Of a DNA stretch of 5,463 nucleotides, positions 1 through 5,463 are shown one piece after another; the first letter of the stretch is position 1, and each line of letters opens with the position of its first letter. The translations under genes and the position numbers were made by a program. The stretch is taken from contig JABIUH010000154.1 in NCBI GenBank assembly GCA_018701055.1, positions 1-5,463 of the forward strand, read 5' to 3'. The notes under the pieces are model-generated. The model ran no database searches. It was not told where the DNA came from and worked only from the letters and a program-made list of their open reading frames with translations. Source of the DNA: Woeseia sp. (lineage in GTDB: Bacteria > Pseudomonadota > Gammaproteobacteria > Steroidobacterales > Woeseiaceae).

Positions 1-647
1 ATGCTGCAAGCTGGGCGCGCGCTGAGCCCGTCGAAGGTGCACTGCGTTCGGGCGGTCGCGGTGCGACTATGATTGTCGGCGAGGGATCGAATGAATTTGT
101 CCTGCGCCATTACTGGCGGGGTGGACTTCCCGGTAAATTTGTACGAGATACGTATCTGTGGACTGGTGAGCGGCAAACACGCGCATTCACCGAATGGTAC
201 TTATTGGCAAAACTAGCGGCGAAGGGATTGCCCGTGCCGCAGCCGGCTGCGGCTCGATATTGTCGCAGCGGGCCGATTTATCGTGCTGATTTGCTTACCG
301 TACGCGTTCCCGCCATTCGGTCTCTTGCGGATCGAATAATCGAACATCCAGGCGATCCGCCGTTTTGGCTTGGTCTTGGTCGGGGATTGCGGAAGTTTCA
401 CGACCAAGGCGCGTATCATGCGGATCTGAATGCTTACAACGTGCAAGTCAACATAGCGGATCAGCTACATCTACTCGATTTCGATCGCGGTAAAATATTA
501 GCTGCTGGCGTTTGGCAACAAAAAAATCTCGCTCGTCTGCATCGTTCCTTAAAAAAGATTAAGCGTGCGGACAAGCGCGTCAATTTTTCCAGCGAAAACT
601 GGGAATTGCTGCTGGAGGGCTACTTCACAGAAGTGAAGTTGGCATAA
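1..647 (+). CDS. kdkA: 3-deoxy-D-manno-octulosonic acid (Kdo) kinase, 5'-truncated by the window edge
   Basis: KdkA phosphorylates, with ATP, the Kdo residue attached to lipid A during LPS inner-core synthesis, at the cytoplasmic side of the inner membrane. The reading frame is open from base 3, with no stop before 645-647. An ATG at 69 gives a 192-aa protein, but the 22 codons before it are also KdkA-like: GRGAT just before that Met, then LRHYWRGGLPGK, matches the GRGTT...LRHYYRGGL region of Haemophilus KdkA. The real start is therefore upstream; about 214 residues of a family length near 240 are visible. Counting from the Met at 69, the kinase-like catalytic loop HADLNAYN is at 117-124 and the metal-binding DFD at 137-139, so the fold is the small WaaP/RIO-like kinase type. 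No transmembrane segment is visible. The 3' end overlaps convergent lpxL by 28 bp. The family call is secure; the true start is not visible. Confidence 0.93.
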   Translation, partial: AASWARAEPVEGALRSGGRGATMIVGEGSNEFVLRHYWRGGLPGKFVRDTYLWTGERQTRAFTEWYLLAKLAAKGLPVPQPAAARYCRSGPIYRADLLTVRVPAIRSLADRIIEHPGDPPFWLGLGRGLRKFHDQGAYHADLNAYNVQVNIADQLHLLDFDRGKILAAGVWQQKNLARLHRSLKKIKRADKRVNFSSENWELLLEGYFTEVKLA

Positions 648-1564
648 ACATTGGCAAGTAAACCCGGTCGATTTTTAAATTTTCTGTGAACCCAATAATA
701 TTGTTCCGGACAACTTTTGATGTGTTGCTCCAGCAAAGCGGTGTATTGCCTGGTGTCTTCTTCTGCGTCGCCGCTCGGTAAGTCGGCAATGGCCGGTAAC
801 AAAGTCAGCTCATAACGACCATTGGCAAGCCTACGGGGGAAAAAAGGCACCGCTTTAGCCTTACCCAATTTTGCCAACGTTCCCGTCGCCGTATTGGTCA
901 TCGACGGTACGCCGAAAAAAGGAAGTAACGCAGACTGTTTTAAGTTGTAGCTCTGGTCAGGCGCATACCAGACGGGCACGCCTTCGCGCAGACTTCGAAC
1001 CATGCTCTTAATGTCGTTCTTTTCGATCACGCGTCGCGCTGCGACTTCTCTGTTGCTGACCATGATTTCTGTCGTAAAGTCACTCCGAAAACGTCGGTAG
1101 ACGGCATCGAACGGTGGGCAATGCAGCGCGAGGACACGACCGCTTAATTCTAGGGTAGTGAAGTGGGCGCTCAGCAAAATGACTCCATAGCCCGCATCGA
1201 TCGCATGCTGTATATGCTCAGCGCCGATAATCGTCGTAATCGATTCCAGATAGTCGTCCGATGCCCAGCGGCCGAGACCTAGCTCGATAAGGGATATGCC
1301 GAGTGCTTCAAAATGCTCGTGGACCAACTTATTTCGGGCGTCTGCGGACATTTCCGGAAAACATAATTCGATGTTGCGGCGCGCGATCGCGCGACGCTCT
1401 GCACCTATTCGATGCGCGATTCTGCCGATCGTTCTGCCAATTCCGAACTGCCAGGATAGTGGCAACATGAAAACGACGCGCAGAAAGCCAAGACCTGCCC
1501 ACATTGGCCAGTATTTTGGGTTCCAATAGTAATGGAGTGGCTGACGTATGATTTTTTCCCTCAA
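620..1564 (-). CDS. lpxL: Lipid A biosynthesis lauroyl-type acyltransferase (LpxL/HtrB family)
   Basis: This enzyme transfers an acyl chain from acyl-ACP onto a hydroxyacyl chain of Kdo-modified lipid A, at the inner membrane. The 314-aa product has the expected family length. It shows an N-terminal hydrophobic anchor (about 22-42), RRNIELCFPEMS at 62-73, the catalytic HX4E motif HFTTLE (H134, E139), WYAPDQSY at 199-206 and the C-terminal YYWVHRKFKNRP at 289-300. All of these align with E. coli LpxL (LHPRYW, NLELCFPEMS, HFLTLE, WYAPDHDY, HRRFKTRP). The start is TTG at 1564. An in-frame TAA lies three codons upstream, and the next Met is residue 21, after the conserved NPKYW, so TTG is the best choice. 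No good ribosome binding site precedes it; AGGAT sits about 17 nt away. It converges on kdkA and diverges from mltD. LpxP or LpxM function cannot be excluded from sequence alone; acyl-chain specificity is unknown. Confidence 0.92.
   Translation of the reverse strand: MREKIIRQPLHYYWNPKYWPMWAGLGFLRVVFMLPLSWQFGIGRTIGRIAHRIGAERRAIARRNIELCFPEMSADARNKLVHEHFEALGISLIELGLGRWASDDYLESITTIIGAEHIQHAIDAGYGVILLSAHFTTLELSGRVLALHCPPFDAVYRRFRSDFTTEIMVSNREVAARRVIEKNDIKSMVRSLREGVPVWYAPDQSYNLKQSALLPFFGVPSMTNTATGTLAKLGKAKAVPFFPRRLANGRYELTLLPAIADLPSGDAEEDTRQYTALLEQHIKSCPEQYYWVHRKFKNRPGLLANVYANFTSVK
622..639. repeat. Perfect inverted repeat (7-bp stem, 4-nt loop) in the kdkA/lpxL overlap
   Basis: ACTTCAC (622-628) and GTGAAGT (633-639) are exact reverse complements around an AGAA loop (629-632). 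The hairpin sits in the 28 bp shared by the two convergent genes and covers the last codons of both, including the first base of the lpxL stop triplet on the minus strand (TAG at 622-620). It could form in both transcripts and slow or stop both polymerases. No run of T follows it on either strand, so it is not a standard intrinsic terminator. The structure is directly visible; a terminator role is inference. Confidence 0.45.
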
Positions 1565-1763
1565 AGCGCTATTTTACGGTGATCCTGAATCGCCTGCGAC
1601 GCGAGTTTATCGGCATGAGATGAACAACGCGACCCGTTTCGCTGTTTCTTGAGAGCAGGTTGCTGCGCGCATCAGACACGTTTGCAACTATTGCGGCTTG
1701 CTCGGTGTCTCATGCTTGTTCAGAATCCCAATTTGAACGAGAACTTTAGTTAACAGGCAGACG
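1565..1763. promoter_or_regulatory. Divergent intergenic region between lpxL and mltD
   Basis: This 199-bp gap separates divergently transcribed lpxL and mltD, so promoters for both should lie here. I find no convincing paired -35/-10 sequence for either gene. On the minus strand TAAAAT (1579-1574) resembles a -10 box five positions of six, but it lies only 9 nt before the lpxL TTG and lacks a good -35. GTTCA (1718-1722) and TGAAC (1734-1738) form a small inverted repeat with 11 nt between the arms, upstream of mltD. The mltD start is preceded by AGG at 1755-1757 with six bases to the ATG, a weak ribosome binding site. The regulatory role rests on gene arrangement only. Confidence 0.4.
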
Positions 1764-3779
1764 ATGCCAAACGGGGCGACCATCAATAATACTTTTAGGG
1801 AATTGCGCACATCCGTCCTCATAGGCTGCCTCATCGTATTCGCATCGGTGACAGCAACAGCGCAAGAACCTGATGAAGATTTGTTCCCGATACCCGTGGG
1901 TCTCGAACCGGACGTTAATTTTTGGCTCTCGGTTTTTACCGACTATAGTACGCGCGAGGGCGTTTTGCATGACAACCGTTTCCTTGGCGTCGTCTACGAA
2001 CGCGTACCGCTTCCGGAGAACGTAAATCGTCGCGAAAGACAGCGCATCGCGAATCGACGTCGCGACTATTACAAAGGAATTCTGCAGGCACTCGCGGGCG
2101 GCAATCGAGATAACTTGAATGCCGAACAAAAGCGCGTACTTGATCTGTGGCCTGCAGACGTAAGCGATGCAGAGCTTGGCCGGGCAGCCGGTAGAATTCG
2201 ATTGCAGCTGGGCCTATCGGATCGGTTCAAAGAAGGATTACAACGCGCTGGCCGTTGGCGCTATCACGTCGAAGCAGAATTGACGCGCCTTGGTGTCCCG
2301 ATTGAACTGGCAGCACTGCCGCACGTAGAGTCTTCCTATAATCCCGAAGCTCGCTCGCACGTCGGGGCCTCAGGAGTATGGCAATTTACGCGTGGTACTG
2401 GCCGTCGCTTCATGCAGGTTGATCACGTGTTGGATGAACGCAACGACCCGTTTTTAGCGACGACGGCTGCCGGAAAACTGCTGGCCTACAATCATTCCAT
2501 CGCGGGTAATTGGCCGATGGCCATAACGGCTTACAATCATGGTCTCGCCGGCGCGCGGCGCGCGATGCGCCAGTTTGGCGATAACGCGTACGCGGAGATA
2601 CTCCGCAAGTACAACGGTAGGACCTTTGGCTTCGCGTCGCGCAATTTCTACGTCGCGTTTCTTGCTGCGAAGGAAGTTGACCTGAATCAAAAAAAATACT
2701 TTCCTGGTTTGGTTCCGGATGATCCGGTTGACTACACCACGCATCAACTCACGGGCTATGTACCTGCAGACAAACTGATCGAGGTTTTGCAGGTACGCGA
2801 GCGTGATATCGCGCGCCACAATATGTCCATCCAGGCCACCGTTTGGCGGGGGAGCAAACACTTGCCCCGGGATTTGGAAATTCGAATGCCGACGAGCATG
2901 GTTGATGGTGAATTGAGTGAACTAATCGCCAAACTTTCTGCGGATGACGTTTTCGACGAACAATTGCCGGATCTTTTTCATGCCGTCGCGCGTGGCGATA
3001 CATTGTCCGAAATCGCCGATACCTATAGCACACGCGTATCTACGCTTGTGGCGCTTAACAGTCTTTCGAGCGGCAATCGTATTCGAATCGGGCAACAAAT
3101 CCGTTTACCAGCCGCTGGTCCGGCACCCGCTGAACCGGTTCCGACCGTTGTCGCCGCCGCGCCGCCACCACCTGTCGTTGTGGCGGACAATCGTCCGCTC
3201 ACGCCCGAAGAGACGGTCATCGCGAATGCGCCGGCTCAGGCGCCGGCTGTGGTTGAAGCATCCGACAATGAAGGAGAGCGGCCCAGCGCGCTCACAGATC
3301 AGTTGAGTGACCTCATCGGAACGTTGCAATCGTCATTGCTCTCCGATCCAAGCGACTACACTGTCGACGCGGAAAACACCATCGAGATTCACCCGTTAGA
3401 AACGTTGGGGCATTATGCGGATTGGCTCGGCATCAAAACGCAGCGTGTGCGTGATATCAATGGACTCGCATTTCGTGCGCAGGTCGAAGTCGGACAGCGA
3501 ATAAAACTGGATTTTGGCACTGTCGATGTGGGTGTTTTCGAGTCATCTCGCACCCAATATCATCGCCAGTTGCAAGACACGTTTTTTCGCAACAACACCA
3601 TAACGGGCGTGCAGGAATATGTGGTGAGAAACGGCGAGTCCGTTTGGATCTTAGCGCTTAGACAATACGATGTGCCGGTTTGGTTGTTTCGCCAGTACAA
3701 CCCGGAGCTCGATTTGCACAATGTTCGAGTCGGAACACGTCTCAATTTTCCAATTCTCGTGAAGAACGAAAAGCGTTAA
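1764..3779 (+). CDS. mltD: Membrane-bound lytic murein transglycosylase D-like, with three LysM repeats
   Basis: It should cleave the MurNAc-GlcNAc bond of peptidoglycan in the periplasm without water, leaving 1,6-anhydroMurNAc ends. An N-terminal export signal has arginines at 12 and 15, a hydrophobic stretch at 16-33 and an ATA cleavage site before Q34. The family-23 catalytic domain lies at about 150-300: HVESSYNPEARS carries the catalytic E189 followed by S190, then GASGVWQFTRGTGR and AITAYNHG, all diagnostic. Three LysM peptidoglycan-binding repeats follow: 405-449 (HAVARGDTLSEIADTYSTR), a more divergent one at 532-584, and 619-664 (YVVRNGESVWILALRQYDVP). A Pro/Ala-rich linker at about 450-500 separates the first two. 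The 671-aa length exceeds the roughly 450 aa of E. coli MltD, which has two LysM repeats. LIGC at 19-22 looks like a lipobox, but only six uncharged residues precede it and the hydrophobic run continues past it, so simple secretion is equally possible. The next gene overlaps the stop by one base. Confidence 0.93.
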   Translation: MPNGATINNTFRELRTSVLIGCLIVFASVTATAQEPDEDLFPIPVGLEPDVNFWLSVFTDYSTREGVLHDNRFLGVVYERVPLPENVNRRERQRIANRRRDYYKGILQALAGGNRDNLNAEQKRVLDLWPADVSDAELGRAAGRIRLQLGLSDRFKEGLQRAGRWRYHVEAELTRLGVPIELAALPHVESSYNPEARSHVGASGVWQFTRGTGRRFMQVDHVLDERNDPFLATTAAGKLLAYNHSIAGNWPMAITAYNHGLAGARRAMRQFGDNAYAEILRKYNGRTFGFASRNFYVAFLAAKEVDLNQKKYFPGLVPDDPVDYTTHQLTGYVPADKLIEVLQVRERDIARHNMSIQATVWRGSKHLPRDLEIRMPTSMVDGELSELIAKLSADDVFDEQLPDLFHAVARGDTLSEIADTYSTRVSTLVALNSLSSGNRIRIGQQIRLPAAGPAPAEPVPTVVAAAPPPPVVVADNRPLTPEETVIANAPAQAPAVVEASDNEGERPSALTDQLSDLIGTLQSSLLSDPSDYTVDAENTIEIHPLETLGHYADWLGIKTQRVRDINGLAFRAQVEVGQRIKLDFGTVDVGVFESSRTQYHRQLQDTFFRNNTITGVQEYVVRNGESVWILALRQYDVPVWLFRQYNPELDLHNVRVGTRLNFPILVKNEKR

Positions 3780-4180
3780 TGAAAAGTGCAGCCGCGCTTA
3801 TTGTGTTCCGTATGCTGCCGGTCATTTTCGTCATTGTGGCGGCGATGTTCTATGTGTTCTATGTTGAGGGTGACGGTGCTTATCCGATTAGAAATACCCT
3901 GCCAATGCTTGTGGCGGTCGGTCTGGCATTAGCGACCCTTGTTCGGGGTGCTGGAACTTGGACGGGAGTAGGATGGCGCTGGCCATTGGGGACGATCGGC
4001 TTCGCAATTCCGGCAGTTGGCTTGTCCATATATCTGCATTACGGGTATTCGGTTGATCTCAACGGGATGGTTAGCGAATCTATTTATCCTCGTGAGCTCT
4101 TTCGCTTCCTACCTTTCTATACCTGCGTTGCTGGTGGTATCGGTTTTGCAATAGGCTGGATCGTGGGCCGAAATGTGTAA
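3779..4180 (+). CDS. Small four-helix integral membrane protein of unknown function
   Basis: I do not recognise this 133-aa protein. It has four hydrophobic segments at about 6-29, 40-55, 69-92 and 109-130, joined by short loops and covering most of the chain, so it is almost certainly an inner-membrane protein. Charged residues are few: K2 and R11 at the N-terminus, E30 and D32 after helix 1, and R105/E106 before helix 4. There is no signal-peptide cleavage site or known catalytic motif. The start is the ATG in TAATG, where the final A of the mltD stop is the first base of the ATG; this arrangement is typical of coupled translation. The frame stays open further upstream to an ATG at 3680, but that part lies inside the conserved last LysM of mltD and reads as polar, unstructured sequence. 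Position between a lytic transglycosylase and a YkuD protein suggests a cell-envelope role; this is inference from context alone. Confidence 0.78.
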   Translation: MKSAAALIVFRMLPVIFVIVAAMFYVFYVEGDGAYPIRNTLPMLVAVGLALATLVRGAGTWTGVGWRWPLGTIGFAIPAVGLSIYLHYGYSVDLNGMVSESIYPRELFRFLPFYTCVAGGIGFAIGWIVGRNV

Positions 4181-4274
4181 GCCAGTTTTCGTAATGATTG
4201 GTCATTATCGTGGGACGGTACGTATTCACCTACTCGGTCTCTTTGGTATTCTGGCAGGGTCAATATTGATGATC

Positions 4275-4278
4275 GGAG
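4275..4278 (+). promoter_or_regulatory. Ribosome binding site (GGAG) supporting the GTG start of the YkuD gene
   Basis: GGAG is followed by five bases and then GTG at 4284-4286. This is the best Shine-Dalgarno match near any of the four candidate starts; the ATGs at 4173 and 4194 have none, and ATG 4269 has only AGGG eight bases upstream. It decides the start chosen for the YkuD gene, but only by sequence match. Confidence 0.4.
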
Positions 4279-4283
4279 CAAGA

Positions 4284-4811
4284 GTGACGATAGCTCAGAA
4301 AAATTCTGCGTCTTGGATTGCGTACGCCCTTGTGGCGCTTGCGCTGCTAATTCCGCCTGTCGCAACCGTTCACGCCAGCGACTTTCCAATCGCCGATAAG
4401 GTGGTCATTGACAAGGGTAATCGGGTTTTGCACTTGATGGACGAGGGCGTGGCTTTTCGGACATTCAAGATCGCTCTGGGACTTGTGCCAGATGGAGACA
4501 AGGAGCAAGAGGGCGATCAGAAAACGCCGGAAGGCAACTATTTGCTTGACGGGAGGAATCCGAATAGCGACTTTTTCCTATCCATTCACGTCTCCTACCC
4601 AAACAAGTCCGATCGATCGGTCGCCAGGACAAAAGGTGTCAAACCAGGCGGACAGATAATGATTCACGGTCAACCGAACTCGCCCACGTACTCAGCGGCC
4701 TACTATGCGCGTGAAGATTGGACCAATGGATGCATCGCTGTTTCGGATTCCGATATGATCGATATTTGGCTGATGACCCCGAACAATGTGCCGATTGAAA
4801 TCATTCCGTAA
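4284..4811 (+). CDS. Periplasmic L,D-transpeptidase-fold (YkuD/YafK-type) protein
   Basis: YkuD-domain enzymes use a catalytic cysteine to form or break L,D linkages in peptidoglycan or to attach proteins to it, in the periplasm. From the GTG at 4284 the product has 175 aa: a signal peptide (hydrophobic core at about 12-29, ending VHAS before DFPIADK) and then the catalytic domain. KTPEGNYLLDGRNPNSDF, HVSYPNKSD, GGQIMIHGQPN and DWTNGCIAVSDSD are the family signature; the catalytic pair is H128 of IHG and C150 of TNGC. This pattern is closest to the YafK/DpaA-type branch. GTG 4284 is preferred because GGAG (4275-4278) lies five bases before it and it gives a normal signal peptide. Alternatives are ATG 4269, or ATG 4173, which would overlap the previous stop by 8 bp, give 212 aa and add a second hydrophobic segment. 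Transpeptidase, carboxypeptidase or amidase-like activity cannot be told apart here. Confidence 0.88.
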   Translation: MTIAQKNSASWIAYALVALALLIPPVATVHASDFPIADKVVIDKGNRVLHLMDEGVAFRTFKIALGLVPDGDKEQEGDQKTPEGNYLLDGRNPNSDFFLSIHVSYPNKSDRSVARTKGVKPGGQIMIHGQPNSPTYSAAYYAREDWTNGCIAVSDSDMIDIWLMTPNNVPIEIIP

Positions 4812-4825
4812 GGCTAACAAGCCTT
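4810..4825 (+). terminator. Weak hairpin at the YkuD stop codon, possible terminator
   Basis: AAGGCT (4810-4815) pairs perfectly with AGCCTT (4820-4825) around an AACA loop. It begins inside the TAA stop codon and is followed by GAATAATTT, an AT-rich stretch rather than a proper T run. It lies in the 46-bp gap before ppnN, so it could end or attenuate the mltD-ykuD transcript. The stem is short and the U tract poor, so termination is uncertain. Confidence 0.3.
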
Positions 4826-4857
4826 GAATAATTTATGGCTGTTGGGAATTTAACGCT

Positions 4858-5463
4858 TTGTCTAATGAAAAATTGACCGGGATCGACCTTCGTCCAAACA
4901 CCGGTAAGGTCGTCGATGCGGAAGTCTGGCCCGAAGGCAGCCTCGAGGTATTATCGCAGGACGAAGTGGACCAACTTCGCGCTGAGAGTGCGGGCGGACA
5001 GAGCGCACTGTTGCGTCGTTGTATTTTGGCTGTATTGAATTCGGGTGCCGAGACAGATGACGCACTGGCTGTCCAGGAACAGTTTAAGGACTTTGAAGTT
5101 GGTTTTATTCAGCAGGACAGGGGCCTCAAGGTCACGTTGAAGTCAGCGCCCGCGGCGGCATTTGTCGACGGAAAAATGATTCGCGGCACCCGCGAGCTGT
5201 TATTTGCCGTATTGCGGGATCTCGTGTTCATAGATTCGGAGATTCGTGCCAGCGGCCGCTTCGACCTCGCAACATCGGAAAACATAACCAATGCGGTGTT
5301 CCATATTTTGCGTAACGCGCGCTTGCTGCAATCGGCAGCCAGGCCGGATCTGGTGGTCTGTTGGGGCGGGCACGCAATAGGACGAAAAGAATACGATTAT
5401 TCTAAGAAAGTTGGCTACGAGCTTGGTCTGCGCAGTCTGAACGTCTGTACCGGTTGTGGTCCC
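4858..5463 (+). CDS. ppnN: Pyrimidine/purine nucleotide 5'-monophosphate nucleosidase (PpnN/YgdH), 3' end outside window
   Basis: PpnN splits nucleoside monophosphates into the free base and ribose 5-phosphate in the cytoplasm; in E. coli it is stimulated by ppGpp. The 202 visible residues cover the N-terminal domain and the beginning of the Rossmann-like LOG domain, a little under half of the roughly 450-aa family length. Matches to E. coli YgdH are strong along the chain: SLEVLSQDEVDQL at 28-40, LAVLNSG at 57-63, AFVDGKMIR at 101-109, then ITNAVFHILRNAR, VVCWGGH (166-172) and LNVCTGCGP at the window edge. The frame opens after a TGA at 4825. The start is taken as TTG 4858, with GGGA ten bases upstream; TTG 4873 is the alternative, and the first in-frame Met is residue 107, well inside the conserved domain. 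Homology with E. coli begins near residue 19, so the first residues are extra or uncertain. It follows the YkuD gene by 46 bp, with a weak hairpin between. Confidence 0.92.
   Translation, partial: MSNEKLTGIDLRPNTGKVVDAEVWPEGSLEVLSQDEVDQLRAESAGGQSALLRRCILAVLNSGAETDDALAVQEQFKDFEVGFIQQDRGLKVTLKSAPAAAFVDGKMIRGTRELLFAVLRDLVFIDSEIRASGRFDLATSENITNAVFHILRNARLLQSAARPDLVVCWGGHAIGRKEYDYSKKVGYELGLRSLNVCTGCGP

Noticed and set aside
1718..1738. GTTCA - 11 nt - TGAAC inverted repeat upstream of mltD, as a possible operator
   Set aside because: Five-base arms are expected often by chance; it fits no operator pattern I can name and no regulator gene is near.
3108..3190. GCC/GCG-rich stretch as a possible tandem repeat or recombination site
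   Set aside because: It encodes the Pro/Ala-rich linker between LysM repeats of mltD; codon composition explains it.
2454..3329. Several overlapping open frames on both strands inside mltD
   Set aside because: They oppose or shift the frame of a clearly conserved enzyme, are Arg-rich or low-complexity, and have no domain or start-site support.
3680..3778. Upstream extension of the 133-aa membrane protein to an ATG at 3680
   Set aside because: The extra 33 residues lie out of frame within the conserved final LysM of mltD, are polar and low in pattern, and the TAATG start is far more natural.
4722..4740. TNGC instead of the common SxGC around the YkuD catalytic cysteine, as an inactivating change
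   Set aside because: DWT-x-GCIAV is a usual form in the YafK-type branch, and His and Cys are both present, so the site looks intact.
4862..5291. Two minus-strand open frames opposite ppnN
   Set aside because: The plus strand has a strong PpnN match throughout; the antisense products are Arg/Ser-rich and resemble nothing I know.

Overview
The window reads as an ordinary chromosomal segment of a Gram-negative bacterium, most likely a gammaproteobacterium. The evidence is two lipopolysaccharide (LPS) genes (a Kdo-kinase and an LpxL-type acyltransferase), a MltD-type lytic transglycosylase and a PpnN/YgdH-type nucleosidase, all close in sequence pattern to gammaproteobacterial versions. GC content is moderate, coding density is high, and I see no mobile element, CRISPR array or RNA gene. 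I cannot name the genus.

Layout. From the left edge to 647 (+) lies the 3' part of a Kdo kinase (kdkA); its true start is outside the window. Running toward it, 1564 to 620 (-), is lpxL. The two genes converge and overlap by 28 bp, and the overlap contains a perfect 7-bp hairpin that codes for the same FT-x-VK ending on both strands. A 199-bp divergent intergenic region (1565-1763) separates lpxL from a rightward group: a 671-aa MltD-like lytic transglycosylase with three LysM repeats (1764-3779), a 133-aa four-helix membrane protein I do not recognise (3779-4180, TAATG overlap with mltD), and a periplasmic YkuD/YafK-type L,D-transpeptidase-fold protein ending at 4811. After a weak hairpin at that stop codon, the 5' part of ppnN runs off the right edge (4858-5463). 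It has only a TTG start and no in-frame ATG for about 106 codons.

How the genes fit together. The left pair works on LPS at the cytoplasmic face of the inner membrane: KdkA phosphorylates the inner-core Kdo sugar and LpxL adds a secondary acyl chain to lipid A. The middle trio looks like a cell-wall unit: a peptidoglycan-cleaving enzyme, a small membrane protein, and an enzyme of the fold that forms or edits L,D cross-links or attachments. The last gene belongs to nucleotide salvage and is probably a separate unit. The part least explained by known biology is the 133-aa membrane protein placed between two cell-wall enzymes; nothing else points to an exotic system.
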